Part shown: piece by piece, positions 35,665 to 44,443 of the stretch | Layout: each line of letters starts with the position of its first letter | Position numbering within the stretch: position 1 is the stretch's first letter | From: Actinoplanes sandaracinus | GTDB taxonomy: Bacteria > Actinomycetota > Actinomycetes > Mycobacteriales > Micromonosporaceae | DNA length: 64,000 nt | NCBI RefSeq assembly: GCF_030009775.1 | Contig: NZ_JASCTH010000009.1 | Coordinates: 62,001-126,000 of the forward strand | Direction: 5' to 3' | Notes under the pieces: generated by a model | Seen by the model: only the letters and a program-made list of their open reading frames with translations | What the model was told of the DNA's origin: nothing | Database searches by the model: none | Program-made: the position numbers and the translations under genes

Positions 35665-38600
35665 ATGAGCTTCGAGGACGACGAGTACTGGGCGGACGAG
35701 TACGACGACTACTCGTTCATGCCGAGCTCCGCGGTCAAACAGGAGAGGCACTACACCAAACGGACAGCGCCCGACCCGGTCATGCCGACCCGCCGCCGGC
35801 CCGCCGGAGGTAGCCCCGACGAGGTCGCCGCCCGCCGTCAGAAGAAGGCCGCGTTCGACTCGGAGCGGCCGAGCTGGCTGGACGACCCCGACTTCGAACC
35901 GATCGACACGTCCGTCGAGAACCTGGCCGGCGACGAGTTCGACGACATCGACTTCAACCGGCCCGAGCTCGGCATCGACTTCGACAAGCCCGACTTCCCC
36001 ATCATCGACCCCGCGGCGCGCCCCGACCTGCGGCGCGGCGCCGCGCCGCAGCGCCGCGGCGGCGACAACCGCTATGAGCGTACGGTCGGCGAGCGCCGTG
36101 ACGCCGCCCGCCCCGACGGCCGTCACCCGGCCCCCCGCTACCGGGGCGACACCCCCGCTCCCGACAGCGCTCCCCGCTTCGACGACGGTTCGGGCTCGCG
36201 GGACAGGCGGCGCGACGAGACCGGTGGCCGCCGTCGCCGGGAGGACATGCCCGCCCGCCAGGACAACCGGTGGGACGACGCCCCACCGCGCCAGGGCGAC
36301 GCGCTCGCCGGACGGGACGGGCGCGATCGCCGGCCCGCCGGCCTCGACCCGCGCGACGACCCCCGAGCCCCGTTCCGCGACGAGCGCCGCGAGCCCGCAC
36401 GCGACGACCGCCGTGACGGTCCGCGCGCCGAACCCCGTGAGCCGTCCCGCGACGTCGGCCGTGCCGCCCCGCCTCCCGCCCGCGACATCGGCCGTGCCAC
36501 GCCGCCTCCCGCCCGCGACGCCGACCGTGCCGCGCCGCTCTCCGCACGTGACGACAGCCGTGGTCCTTCGTCGTACGACGGCCGCCGGGACGATCGTCGC
36601 GAGCCGATTCCGGACGACCGTCCGGGCCGCGGGCGGCGCGTCGGCGAGATCCGGTCCGACGAGCTGTGGCCCGACGCCGACCAGGGCCGGGGGCGCAACG
36701 GCGACCGCTGGGAGACCGCGGAGCCCCTCCGCGACGACGACCGGTGGGAGAGCGCCGAGCCCCTCCACGACGACGAGCGGCAGCGCTCCGGGCGCACCAT
36801 CGAGCTGGGCGCGGACGAATACTGGGAGGAAGCCGACCGCTCCGGGCCGAACAACGGCCGCCGTGACCAGCCGGGCCGCCCCGGCGGTGAGCGTGCCCGC
36901 TCCGACGACGGCTGGGCGAACGACGAGTTCGGGCCGATCCGCCCGCACGGCGGACGCCGCACGCGGCGCGACGACGTGGACGCCGCCCGGCCCGCTGCGG
37001 CCCGCCGCGACGAGGTGGACGCCGCCCGGCCGGCCCCGGTCCGCCGCGACGACCTGGCGGCCACCGGGCGCGCGCAGGTCCCGGCGCAACCCGCCGAACG
37101 CGCCGACGGCTTCGACCAGATTTCGGGTACGGGTGGCCGGCCCTACGACATCGACCGGCCCGACCTCGGGACCGCCTTCCCCGCCGACGGGGACCCCCGT
37201 CCGGTCTTCGAACCCGGCATCCGGCCGGATGGCCGCGACCAGGGCGAACGCCGTGCCACCGCGGGCGGCGCCTGGGCCGGCGACCTCACCGTGGGCCGCA
37301 GCGAGCCCGCCACGACCGGCGACGGCCCGGCCGGCCGCACCGGCGGCGCCGGCCACGACCGCGACCTCACCGAACGCCCGGATGGGGAACTCGCGGCCTC
37401 GTCGCGCGCCGCCACCGATGGCCCCGCCGCCGACCGCGACGCCGCCTTCGGACCGGGCCCTCGCAGCGGTACCGAGCACGCGGATGCCGCCGCCCGTGGA
37501 GTCGTGCCGCAGAGCGATGCGGCGGCCTCACCAGGAGTCACGGACCGCGGGACGCTTCCCTCGAGCGGGGCGGATCGCGGGACGCCTACCCTGAGCGGGG
37601 CGGATCGCGGAGCGATGTCGCCGGGAGCGGCAGAGCACGGAACACGTCCCCACGATGCGGCAGAGCACGGAACGCGTCCCCACGATGGGACGGATCGTGG
37701 AACGCTCGCGCCCGGTGTGACGGATTTCGGCACCCTGTCGCCGCGCTCGACGAATCCCCGGATGTCCGCGGCGAGCACGGCCGGACACGCGGCGCCTTCG
37801 CCGAGTGGGGACGGACGCGACGTCCTGGGCCAGGGTGCGGTCGATCGTGGTGCGTCAGAACGAGGGGCTCCGGCGCAGGACTCCCGGGAACGAGACGCTT
37901 TCGAGCCGGAAGGCTCGGACAGCACGGAACACAAGGGCGCCGACAAGCGGGGCGGAGGCTGGCGGTCGGCTGTGGCCCGGCTCGTGCCGGGGCAGCGGGG
38001 AGCGGCCAACGGTGCGCCCGCCGAACCGGCGACCGACCGCGACGGCCGGGAGCGGCCGGGTTCGGACGCTGTTCAGGGCCAGAGCATCGGCCCGGCACAG
38101 CGGACCGAGGACCGGTCCACGGACACTGGCTCCGGCAACGGGGACACCGGTCCTCGGGTGCTACGGCGCGCTGAGGCTCCCGTACCCCCGAGGGTTGTCA
38201 GCAAAGCCGCGCCGCCACCCGTGCCGCGCGTCATCAAGGCCGAACCGCCGGTGACGCCGCGTGTGGTGGGCGCGTCGGCGCCGGTTCCGCCGGCGCGGAT
38301 CATCGGCCCGAACGGGACACAGCCGCCTGCCGAACCGGTACGCCCGGACGCGAACGCCGCCCCGGCGGCCCGCTCCGGCGATGCGGGCGCGGGCGCTGCC
38401 CCAGGTCATCGCGACACACACGCGGCCACCGCGCATGGTCATCGGCCGGGTGTCTCCTCCGGCCCCGTTTCACCGGGACCGGCTACTCACCGCGGGCCGG
38501 ACGCGGGCAGTCCGGCGGGTCACGCCCCGATGGGGGCGGGAACGCCGGCAGGTCACGGCCAGACCGGGGCGGGAACGCCGGCTCACCACGGCGAGACCGG

Positions 38601-41600
38601 GGCCGGCACGCCAGTTGGTCACCCCGGCACAGGTCCGGCCAACCCCGGTGACGGCCGGCCGGCATACTCCGGTTCGGACAACCGGCGGGCGGCCGAGAGC
38701 AACCCGGCCGGAGAGTCCGGGTGGGCTCGGGGCCCGGCCTCCACCGGCGAAATCCTGCGCGATGACCTCGGCTACCCCGGTGACGGCGGGCGGACGGACG
38801 TTCCGCAGCAGCGGTCGCGGCGCACGCCGCGGACCGCGCATGTGTTCCTGCCCGAAGGCGACGGACCGTGGGCGATGGTGCCGGATGCGGCGCAACCTTC
38901 CGCTGAGGCTCGGCCGGTGTCGCCGGCGCGGCCGTCCGTTCCTGACGAGTGGGTTCCCGGGCAGCCCGCGACCGGTCGGCCTGTCGTCATTCCCGGCACG
39001 GTCGCTGGTCCTGCCGGGCAGCCATCGCCGGCCGCGGCATGGCCGCCCGCTACGCGGCCGCCCGTCCACGGCGAGGGGGCTCCTCCGGCCGGAGATCCGC
39101 TCCGGGCCGGAGGCCCGGCTCAGGCAGGCCCGACTCAAGCAGGCCCGACTCAAGCAGGCCCGACTCAAGCAGGCTCGCTTCAGGCAGGCCCGGATCAGGC
39201 GGCGAGCGCGCTTCGTGCCGGAGCTCCGGACGGCGCCGTGCAGCCGACCGCGGCGACAGCCTGGCCGCCTCCTGCCAGGCCCGCGCCGGTCCCCGGCCGA
39301 GCGGTTCCCGCGCTGCCGCAGAACGCACCGGGCACTCCGGAGGATGCCTGGCCGCCCGTCCCGCGGCAGGGTCCGGCCGCGCCCGCCAGGATGGCCCCGA
39401 ACCCGGCTTGGCCGGGTCCGCCGGCCGACGCCGCTCGTGCCGAGGGTCCGCACGCGGACGACGCCGGCCGTGCGGGCGGTCACGCCGCGCCCCAGGGCGT
39501 CGGCGGCGCCGGCGCCCCTACCGGTGGATGGCCGTCGATCCCGTCCCAGGGTTCGGGTCCGGCATGGTCCGGCGAGCAGCGGACGTCCCGTGCCGCCGAT
39601 CTCAGTGGCGACCAACGACAGGGTGCCGCCGGCCCAATAGGGTCGGATGGCCGGCCGCAGAGTGTCCCGCAGGGCACCGCGGGCTGGAACGGCCCGGCGC
39701 AGCCCGCCACCGCTGGTCCGCGCTCCGCTCCCCCGGCACAGGAGCAGATCCCCCCGTCCGCCGCCGCGTGGAACGGTTTCGGCCAGCAGCCACCGGCGGC
39801 TCCCGGAACGGCACCTCAGTCAGGCGCGGGCTGGAACCACGCCACTTCAGGGCAGACGCCCGCCGCCACCACACCGCGATCGGCGCCACCCGCCCACGCC
39901 GCGACCGAACCACAAACCACGAACGCGGGCTGGAACAGCACCACACCGGCACAGACACCCGCCGCCACCACACCGCGATCGGCGCCACCCGCCCACGCCG
40001 CGGTCGAGCCGCACGCCGGAGCCGCTGGTCCCGGCGGTGGCGGTGCCGTGCAGCAGGCATCGGCGGGAACCGGCGACGCCTCGCGGCCGGAGTGGAACGG
40101 TGTCGCGCCGCAGTCCGCGCCTCCGGGTTCGCCGATGGCGGGCCGGAATGCGCCCGCGTCCGCTCCGCCCGCCGCGGCGTGGCCCGGCGAAGGCCGGCAG
40201 GCGACGGACGGTGGATGGAACGCCGCTACTCCGATCTCGGTGCCGCCGGTAGCCGGCGACCAGGTAGGGAACGCCTCCGCCCCGCGATCGGCTCCGCCCG
40301 CGTCTGCCGGCGTGTCCGGTGGCCGGCCGCAACCGGCGGGCCGCGGTGGCGCCCCCGCGCACGGCGCGAGCGGTCAGCCGCAGCAGGCCGCGGGGAGCCG
40401 GCTCGCCCCTGCCGACGGAGCCCCTGAACAGGGTCAGCACACCGCACGGCACGGAGCATCCCGGCTGGATGCGGCCGATGAGGGAGGTCAGCACGCCGCG
40501 CGGGACGGGAACATCCCCACGGGTGCGGTGGCCGAGCACGGCCAGCACGCCGCACGGGCGGCGGATGTCCGCGGGGAACGGCCGGCCGGGCCGGCGGCTG
40601 AGAGTCCGACGGCTGACCGGCCGACGTTGGCGCTGCCCAAGCCCGACGCTGCGCGGGATGCCCGGACCGTCTCCGGTGCGGCTGAATCCGGCGGAGCCGG
40701 GCGGGAGAAGATCGGGTTCCCGCTCGCGCGGCCCACGCTGGAGGGCGCGGAGGAGCAGCAGCGGCCGTACATGGATGCGGACGGAACCCTGCACAACCTG
40801 CGGCCGATCGGACGGCTTGAGGTGGCGGGTCCGGATACCGAGCCTCGGCGGTACGCGGATACCGCGATGGGCAGCGGGTGGTTCGTCAGCAAGGCGGCCG
40901 CCACCGGCAGCGGAGACGCCGTGGAAGCGGTGGACACGGACACCTCCGGCGCGGATCCGGACAGCGCCGGCAGCGCGAACCCGAGCGGCGAGCTTCCCAC
41001 CGTCGGCGCGGATGATCATGGCGGCGCCGGAACGGAAGACGGTGACGCCGGGACGACGCCGAGCGGTCCGGGCGGTGCCGGCACGGCCGCGCCCGTGGGC
41101 ACGGCCGGAACACCGTCAGGCACGGGCGACGCCGGTGGTGCCGGCGCGGGTCCTGGAGTCGTTGGTACGGGAGATCCGGCGGGTTCCGGCGCGCACGCGG
41201 CCGGAACGGACGCGATCGGCAGCGCCGGAGCAGCCGGAACGGATACGGCTGGTGACGCGGGAACCGGCCAGACGGAAGCCGGCAGCCGCGGAACGGCGGC
41301 CGGCCAGGTGCCGGCCGCGGGCGCTCGCGACGGTGGAACGGGCGCGGAACGACCGGCCACGGCCGGCCTCGCCACGGAGAGGCCGCAGGGCCCGGATCTG
41401 GCGCCGCATCTGCCGCTGACCGCCGCGGACCTGTCGGCGATCCGGTGGCGGCTGGACGGCGGCACCCTGCGCGAGGTCGTCGACGACCGGAACGCGCTGC
41501 GGGCGCTCGGTGAGCGGCTGGACGGGCCGCTCGCCGACGAGGCGGACAACATCGTCAAGGCGGGGCTGCTGAGCGTACGCGCGGAGGTCTACCGCCTGCT

Positions 41601-42102
41601 CGGTGAGCTGGGCATGGCCGCGGCGGCGAGCCGGCTGGCGCTGGCGCACGCCGAGTCGGCGCACGATCTGCAGTCGATGGTGATCGCCCAGGCGGAGTTG
41701 GCGCATGTGCTGCGGCTGCGGGGCGACTACATGGAGGCGGACCGGCTGTTCCAGCGGGCGGTCGACGCGGACGTGTCGCCGGCGGTGCGCAGTGTGGTGC
41801 ACGAGAACGCCGGGCGAAGCTGTTTCGATCAGGGCCGGCACATGGAGGCGCTGGACCATTTCGCGCGGGCGATCCGGCTGGGCGCTCCGGACGACACCGA
41901 TCTGGTGGAGCGGGTCGGGGTGTGCCTGGAGGCCGTCTACATTCACGTGCTGCGGGACGGTTGGGGCCCGTACCCGCGGAAGTCTCCGGTGATTCTGGCG
42001 CCGCTGGGTGGGCGGCCGGCGGAGGACGGTGAGCCGGGTGAGCCGGGTGGCGCTCTCACCGGGGAGACGGCCGGGCATCCGACGGCGCCGCCCCACAGGT
42101 GA
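35665..42102 (+). CDS. Giant low-complexity protein with C-terminal TPR module, 2145 residues
   Basis: Not recognised as a named family. ATG 35665 opens an acidic start (MSFEDDEYWADEYDDYSF) and a short conserved-looking part up to residue ~115 (RPSWLDDPDFEPIDTSVENLAGD). Residues ~115-560 are Arg/Asp-rich, ~560-1900 are Pro/Ala/Gly/Ser/Thr-rich, all predicted disordered. Several tandem repeats lie inside. Residues ~1916-2110 form a helical TPR-like domain (LTAADLSAIRWRLDGGTLREVVDD, AEVYRLLGELGMAAAASRLALAHAES, LRLRGDYMEADRLFQRAVDADV, GRHMEALDHFARAIRLG). The sense frame is supported by its acidic start and TPR end, as other frames here are also open. No signal peptide or membrane helix. No clear Shine-Dalgarno. 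The stop lies inside the convergent GGDEF gene. Confidence 0.82.
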   Translation: MSFEDDEYWADEYDDYSFMPSSAVKQERHYTKRTAPDPVMPTRRRPAGGSPDEVAARRQKKAAFDSERPSWLDDPDFEPIDTSVENLAGDEFDDIDFNRPELGIDFDKPDFPIIDPAARPDLRRGAAPQRRGGDNRYERTVGERRDAARPDGRHPAPRYRGDTPAPDSAPRFDDGSGSRDRRRDETGGRRRREDMPARQDNRWDDAPPRQGDALAGRDGRDRRPAGLDPRDDPRAPFRDERREPARDDRRDGPRAEPREPSRDVGRAAPPPARDIGRATPPPARDADRAAPLSARDDSRGPSSYDGRRDDRREPIPDDRPGRGRRVGEIRSDELWPDADQGRGRNGDRWETAEPLRDDDRWESAEPLHDDERQRSGRTIELGADEYWEEADRSGPNNGRRDQPGRPGGERARSDDGWANDEFGPIRPHGGRRTRRDDVDAARPAAARRDEVDAARPAPVRRDDLAATGRAQVPAQPAERADGFDQISGTGGRPYDIDRPDLGTAFPADGDPRPVFEPGIRPDGRDQGERRATAGGAWAGDLTVGRSEPATTGDGPAGRTGGAGHDRDLTERPDGELAASSRAATDGPAADRDAAFGPGPRSGTEHADAAARGVVPQSDAAASPGVTDRGTLPSSGADRGTPTLSGADRGAMSPGAAEHGTRPHDAAEHGTRPHDGTDRGTLAPGVTDFGTLSPRSTNPRMSAASTAGHAAPSPSGDGRDVLGQGAVDRGASERGAPAQDSRERDAFEPEGSDSTEHKGADKRGGGWRSAVARLVPGQRGAANGAPAEPATDRDGRERPGSDAVQGQSIGPAQRTEDRSTDTGSGNGDTGPRVLRRAEAPVPPRVVSKAAPPPVPRVIKAEPPVTPRVVGASAPVPPARIIGPNGTQPPAEPVRPDANAAPAARSGDAGAGAAPGHRDTHAATAHGHRPGVSSGPVSPGPATHRGPDAGSPAGHAPMGAGTPAGHGQTGAGTPAHHGETGAGTPVGHPGTGPANPGDGRPAYSGSDNRRAAESNPAGESGWARGPASTGEILRDDLGYPGDGGRTDVPQQRSRRTPRTAHVFLPEGDGPWAMVPDAAQPSAEARPVSPARPSVPDEWVPGQPATGRPVVIPGTVAGPAGQPSPAAAWPPATRPPVHGEGAPPAGDPLRAGGPAQAGPTQAGPTQAGPTQAGSLQAGPDQAASALRAGAPDGAVQPTAATAWPPPARPAPVPGRAVPALPQNAPGTPEDAWPPVPRQGPAAPARMAPNPAWPGPPADAARAEGPHADDAGRAGGHAAPQGVGGAGAPTGGWPSIPSQGSGPAWSGEQRTSRAADLSGDQRQGAAGPIGSDGRPQSVPQGTAGWNGPAQPATAGPRSAPPAQEQIPPSAAAWNGFGQQPPAAPGTAPQSGAGWNHATSGQTPAATTPRSAPPAHAATEPQTTNAGWNSTTPAQTPAATTPRSAPPAHAAVEPHAGAAGPGGGGAVQQASAGTGDASRPEWNGVAPQSAPPGSPMAGRNAPASAPPAAAWPGEGRQATDGGWNAATPISVPPVAGDQVGNASAPRSAPPASAGVSGGRPQPAGRGGAPAHGASGQPQQAAGSRLAPADGAPEQGQHTARHGASRLDAADEGGQHAARDGNIPTGAVAEHGQHAARAADVRGERPAGPAAESPTADRPTLALPKPDAARDARTVSGAAESGGAGREKIGFPLARPTLEGAEEQQRPYMDADGTLHNLRPIGRLEVAGPDTEPRRYADTAMGSGWFVSKAAATGSGDAVEAVDTDTSGADPDSAGSANPSGELPTVGADDHGGAGTEDGDAGTTPSGPGGAGTAAPVGTAGTPSGTGDAGGAGAGPGVVGTGDPAGSGAHAAGTDAIGSAGAAGTDTAGDAGTGQTEAGSRGTAAGQVPAAGARDGGTGAERPATAGLATERPQGPDLAPHLPLTAADLSAIRWRLDGGTLREVVDDRNALRALGERLDGPLADEADNIVKAGLLSVRAEVYRLLGELGMAAAASRLALAHAESAHDLQSMVIAQAELAHVLRLRGDYMEADRLFQRAVDADVSPAVRSVVHENAGRSCFDQGRHMEALDHFARAIRLGAPDDTDLVERVGVCLEAVYIHVLRDGWGPYPRKSPVILAPLGGRPAEDGEPGEPGGALTGETAGHPTAPPHR
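37543..37752 (+). repeat. Seven 30-bp (10-residue) tandem repeats in the giant gene
   Basis: Units with exact 30-base period coding for DRGTLPSSGA, DRGTPTLSGA, DRGAMSPGAA, EHGTRPHDAA, EHGTRPHDGT, DRGTLAPGVT and DFGTLSPRST (residues about 627-696). The first four residues (D/E, R/H, G, T/A) are best kept. Confidence 0.9.
38530..38628 (+). repeat. Three 33-bp (11-residue) tandem repeats in the giant gene
   Basis: Units MGAGTPAGHGQ, TGAGTPAHHGE and TGAGTPVGHPG (residues about 956-988), exact 33-base period. Confidence 0.88.
39111..39200 (+). repeat. Six 15-bp (5-residue) tandem repeats in the giant gene
   Basis: Period exactly 15 bases. The middle three units (39126-39170) are identical AGGCCCGACTCAAGC; the outer ones differ by 1-3 bases. 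They encode a QAGPT ladder (residues about 1149-1179). Confidence 0.92.
39861..40002 (+). repeat. 43-bp perfect duplication in the giant gene
   Basis: Bases 39861-39903 recur at 39960-40002, 99 bases (33 codons) later, encoding QTPAATTPRSAPPAHAA twice. Perfect identity suggests a recent duplication or conversion. Confidence 0.9.
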
Positions 42103-43144
42103 TTTCGGGGACCTGGTCGACGTTGCGGCGGGCGGTTGCCGGCCGGGCCATCATGCTGCGCCCGCGGCCGCCTTCCTTGGCCTGGTAGAGGGCCGCGTCG
42201 GCGACCCGTTGCAGTTCTTCGGCGCTGGTGGCGTGGTCGGGGGCGACGGCGATGCCGATGCTCAGGCTGGGCGGCCCGCCGGGCAGGTGGCCGGCGGCGC
42301 CGATGCGGGTGCGGGCCAGTTCGGCGAACTGGAGCGCCGCGTAGGGCCCGGCCCGCAGCAGGACGGCGAACTCGTCGCCGCCGAGCCGGGCGACCAGGTG
42401 CTCGCGTCCTTCGGTGGCCTCACGGAGGGCGTCGGCGACGGCGCGCAGCGCGCGGTCCCCGGCCGCGTGGCCCCACGTGTCGTTGATCGTTTTGAAGTGG
42501 TCGACGTCGATCATGACGAGCGCGAGGGGATCGTGGAGGCCCGCGCGGGCGACGGCCCGGCCGAGTTCCGCGTCGAAGGCCCGTCGGTTCGCCGACCCGG
42601 TCAGCGAGTCCGAGGTCGCCTGGGTCTGCAGGACGTCACGGAGCTTGTCGTTGCGTTCCCGCAGGCCGGTCACCACGAGCGCGGTCATCGTCATCGCCAC
42701 GGTGAGCGCGATCCAGTCGTTGAGGGCCTGGTCACCGGTCTGGAGCTGGTAGGCGACCAGGCCCTGCCCGGCGGAGATCTGGGCGACCGTGAGGGCCACG
42801 ATGCGGCGGCTGACGAACGACGCGGCGTAGAGCAGCGGCCAGAGGTAGAACAGCTGCGCGCCCATGCTGGCGTCGGCGGTGGCGATGTTGAGCCCGGTGA
42901 TCACGCCGGCCGACACGAGCGGGAGGAGCGTCCAGAACAGGCGCGGCAGGGCTTCGGGGCGGCGCAGACAGATCAGGCCGAGGACGAAGAGAGCGCACGA
43001 GATGACGCCGATGGCGATCACCTCGAAGGCGGGCTCGCCGAGTTTCATCAGCACGCCGGTGATGAGGTTGTACGGCCCCGCCGCCAGCATCAGGTAGGCG
43101 ACGGCACGGGCGGCGCCGTGCAGGTCACGCAGCTGATGGGGCAT
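42056..43144 (-). CDS. Membrane-bound GGDEF diguanylate cyclase
   Basis: 362 residues. The first ~170 form about five or six transmembrane helices (YLMLAAGPYNLITGVLM, FEVIAIGVISCALFVLGLICL, FWTLLPLVSAGVITGLN and others), an uncharacterised integral sensor. Residues ~180-335 are a GGDEF domain: DSLTGSANRRAFDAEL, LALVMIDVDHFKTINDTWGHAAGDRALRAVA, the active site LGGDEFAVLL and SLSIGIAVAP. It makes cyclic di-GMP from two GTP. The position of the inhibitory RxxD site five residues before the active loop reads GREH, so product inhibition through this site is unlikely. Its last 47 bases overlap the end of the convergent giant gene. Confidence 0.93.
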   Translation of the reverse strand: MPHQLRDLHGAARAVAYLMLAAGPYNLITGVLMKLGEPAFEVIAIGVISCALFVLGLICLRRPEALPRLFWTLLPLVSAGVITGLNIATADASMGAQLFYLWPLLYAASFVSRRIVALTVAQISAGQGLVAYQLQTGDQALNDWIALTVAMTMTALVVTGLRERNDKLRDVLQTQATSDSLTGSANRRAFDAELGRAVARAGLHDPLALVMIDVDHFKTINDTWGHAAGDRALRAVADALREATEGREHLVARLGGDEFAVLLRAGPYAALQFAELARTRIGAAGHLPGGPPSLSIGIAVAPDHATSAEELQRVADAALYQAKEGGRGRSMMARPATARRNVDQVPEITCGAAPSDARPSPR

Positions 43145-43258
43145 GACGGTCTCCTCCGCTCCGCCCTCTCATTCGGTTGGGCCGGGCGTGACCTGAGCGC
43201 CGGGCGCCGTTTCGCCGGGGAGCACGCCGCCGGCCCGGTTTCCTCGGCGGAGCGGGGG

Positions 43259-44443
43259 TCACTCGGTGCGCAGGGCGACCACCGGGTCGAGGCGGCCGGC
43301 CCGCTGTGCCGGCACCACGCCGAAGACGATGCCGACGGCCGCGGACACTCCGAAGGCCAGCGCCATCGACCACCAGGTGAGCGCGGCGGGGACCGGGGTG
43401 AACCGGTCGACGAGCAGCGCGGTGGTGCCGCCGAGCAGCATGCCGAGGATGCCGCCGGTGGTGGTGAGCAGCACCGCTTCGAGGAGGAACTGGACGCCGA
43501 TATCGCGGGGCCGGGCGCCGACCGCCTTGCGCAGGCCGATCTCCTTGGTGCGTTCGCGAACCGACACGAGCATGATGTTGGAGACGCCGACGCCGCCGAC
43601 GAGCAGGCTGATCCCGGCGATCGCGGCGAGCACGCCGGTGAGCACGCCGAGGATGTCGCCGAGCACACCGAGGATCTGTTCCTGGGTGACGGCGGAGAAG
43701 TCGGTGTCCGGGTGCCGGTCGGTGAGCGCGGCTACGACGGCGGCGGAGAGTTCGCCGATGCGTTCCCGGTCGGGGGCGCGGATGGCGAGGCCGTCGATGC
43801 GCTCGGTGCCGAGGAGCCGCTGGGCGGCGGTGACCGGCACGTGCACCTCGCCGTCCCGGTCGACGCCGAGGCTCTGCCCGAGTTGCTCGAACGTGCCGAC
43901 CACCCGGAACCGCACCCCGCCGATGGTGATCTGCCGCCCGATCGGGTCGCGGTCGCCGAACAGGTCGCGGGCCACGCCGGCGCCGAGGACCACCACCCGC
44001 CGGCCGGTGCTCACGTCGGTCCGGGTGAGGTAGGCGCCCCGGTCGAGGCGGCGGACGAAGACGGTCGGTGTGGTCTCCAGGACGCCCTGCATGCTGGCGA
44101 ATCCGGTGCGGGAGCCGGCGCGCACGGCCTCGCCGGAGCTGATGGTGACCGCGACCCGGGACCGGTCACCGACGATCCGGTTGACCGCTTCGACGTCGTC
44201 GAGGGTGAGGGGCGACGAGGTGGGCGCCGCGCCGGCCTCGAGGCGGCCGGGCACCACGATGAGCAGGTTGGAGCCGAGACCTTCGACCTGGTTCTCGATC
44301 TGGTTCTTGGTGCCGGTGCCGATCGCGACGAGGGCGACGACGGCGGCCACGCCGATCACCACACCGAGCATGGTGAGCATGCTGCGCAGCCGGTTGGCGC
44401 GTAGCGCCTCGAGCGCGACCCGCCAGGCCTCGGCGACCCTCAT
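43259..44443 (-). CDS. MacB-type ABC transporter permease
   Basis: 394 residues. Helix 1 and start AWRVALEALRANRLRSMLTMLGVVIGVAAVVALVAIGTG, then an extracytoplasmic MacB-PCD domain (GSNLLIVVPGR, VVVLGAGVARDLFGDRDPIGRQITIGGVRFRVVGTFEQLGQSLG). Three more helices follow (FtsX domain: AIAGISLLVGGVGVSNIMLVSVRERTKEIGLRKAVGARPRDIGVQFLLEAVLLTTTGGILGMLLG). Works with the ATPase and adaptor encoded upstream as a mechanotransmission exporter of peptides, lipids or drugs. The ATG overlaps the ATPase stop (ATGA). Confidence 0.95.
   Translation of the reverse strand: MRVAEAWRVALEALRANRLRSMLTMLGVVIGVAAVVALVAIGTGTKNQIENQVEGLGSNLLIVVPGRLEAGAAPTSSPLTLDDVEAVNRIVGDRSRVAVTISSGEAVRAGSRTGFASMQGVLETTPTVFVRRLDRGAYLTRTDVSTGRRVVVLGAGVARDLFGDRDPIGRQITIGGVRFRVVGTFEQLGQSLGVDRDGEVHVPVTAAQRLLGTERIDGLAIRAPDRERIGELSAAVVAALTDRHPDTDFSAVTQEQILGVLGDILGVLTGVLAAIAGISLLVGGVGVSNIMLVSVRERTKEIGLRKAVGARPRDIGVQFLLEAVLLTTTGGILGMLLGGTTALLVDRFTPVPAALTWWSMALAFGVSAAVGIVFGVVPAQRAGRLDPVVALRTE

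Noticed and set aside
36074..37594. Long open frames in other phases across the giant gene (500 residues plus, both strands)
   Set aside because: They are composed of Arg, Pro, Ala and Thr only, as expected from off-frame reading of G+C-rich DNA, and have no domain. The frame with the acidic start and TPR end is preferred.
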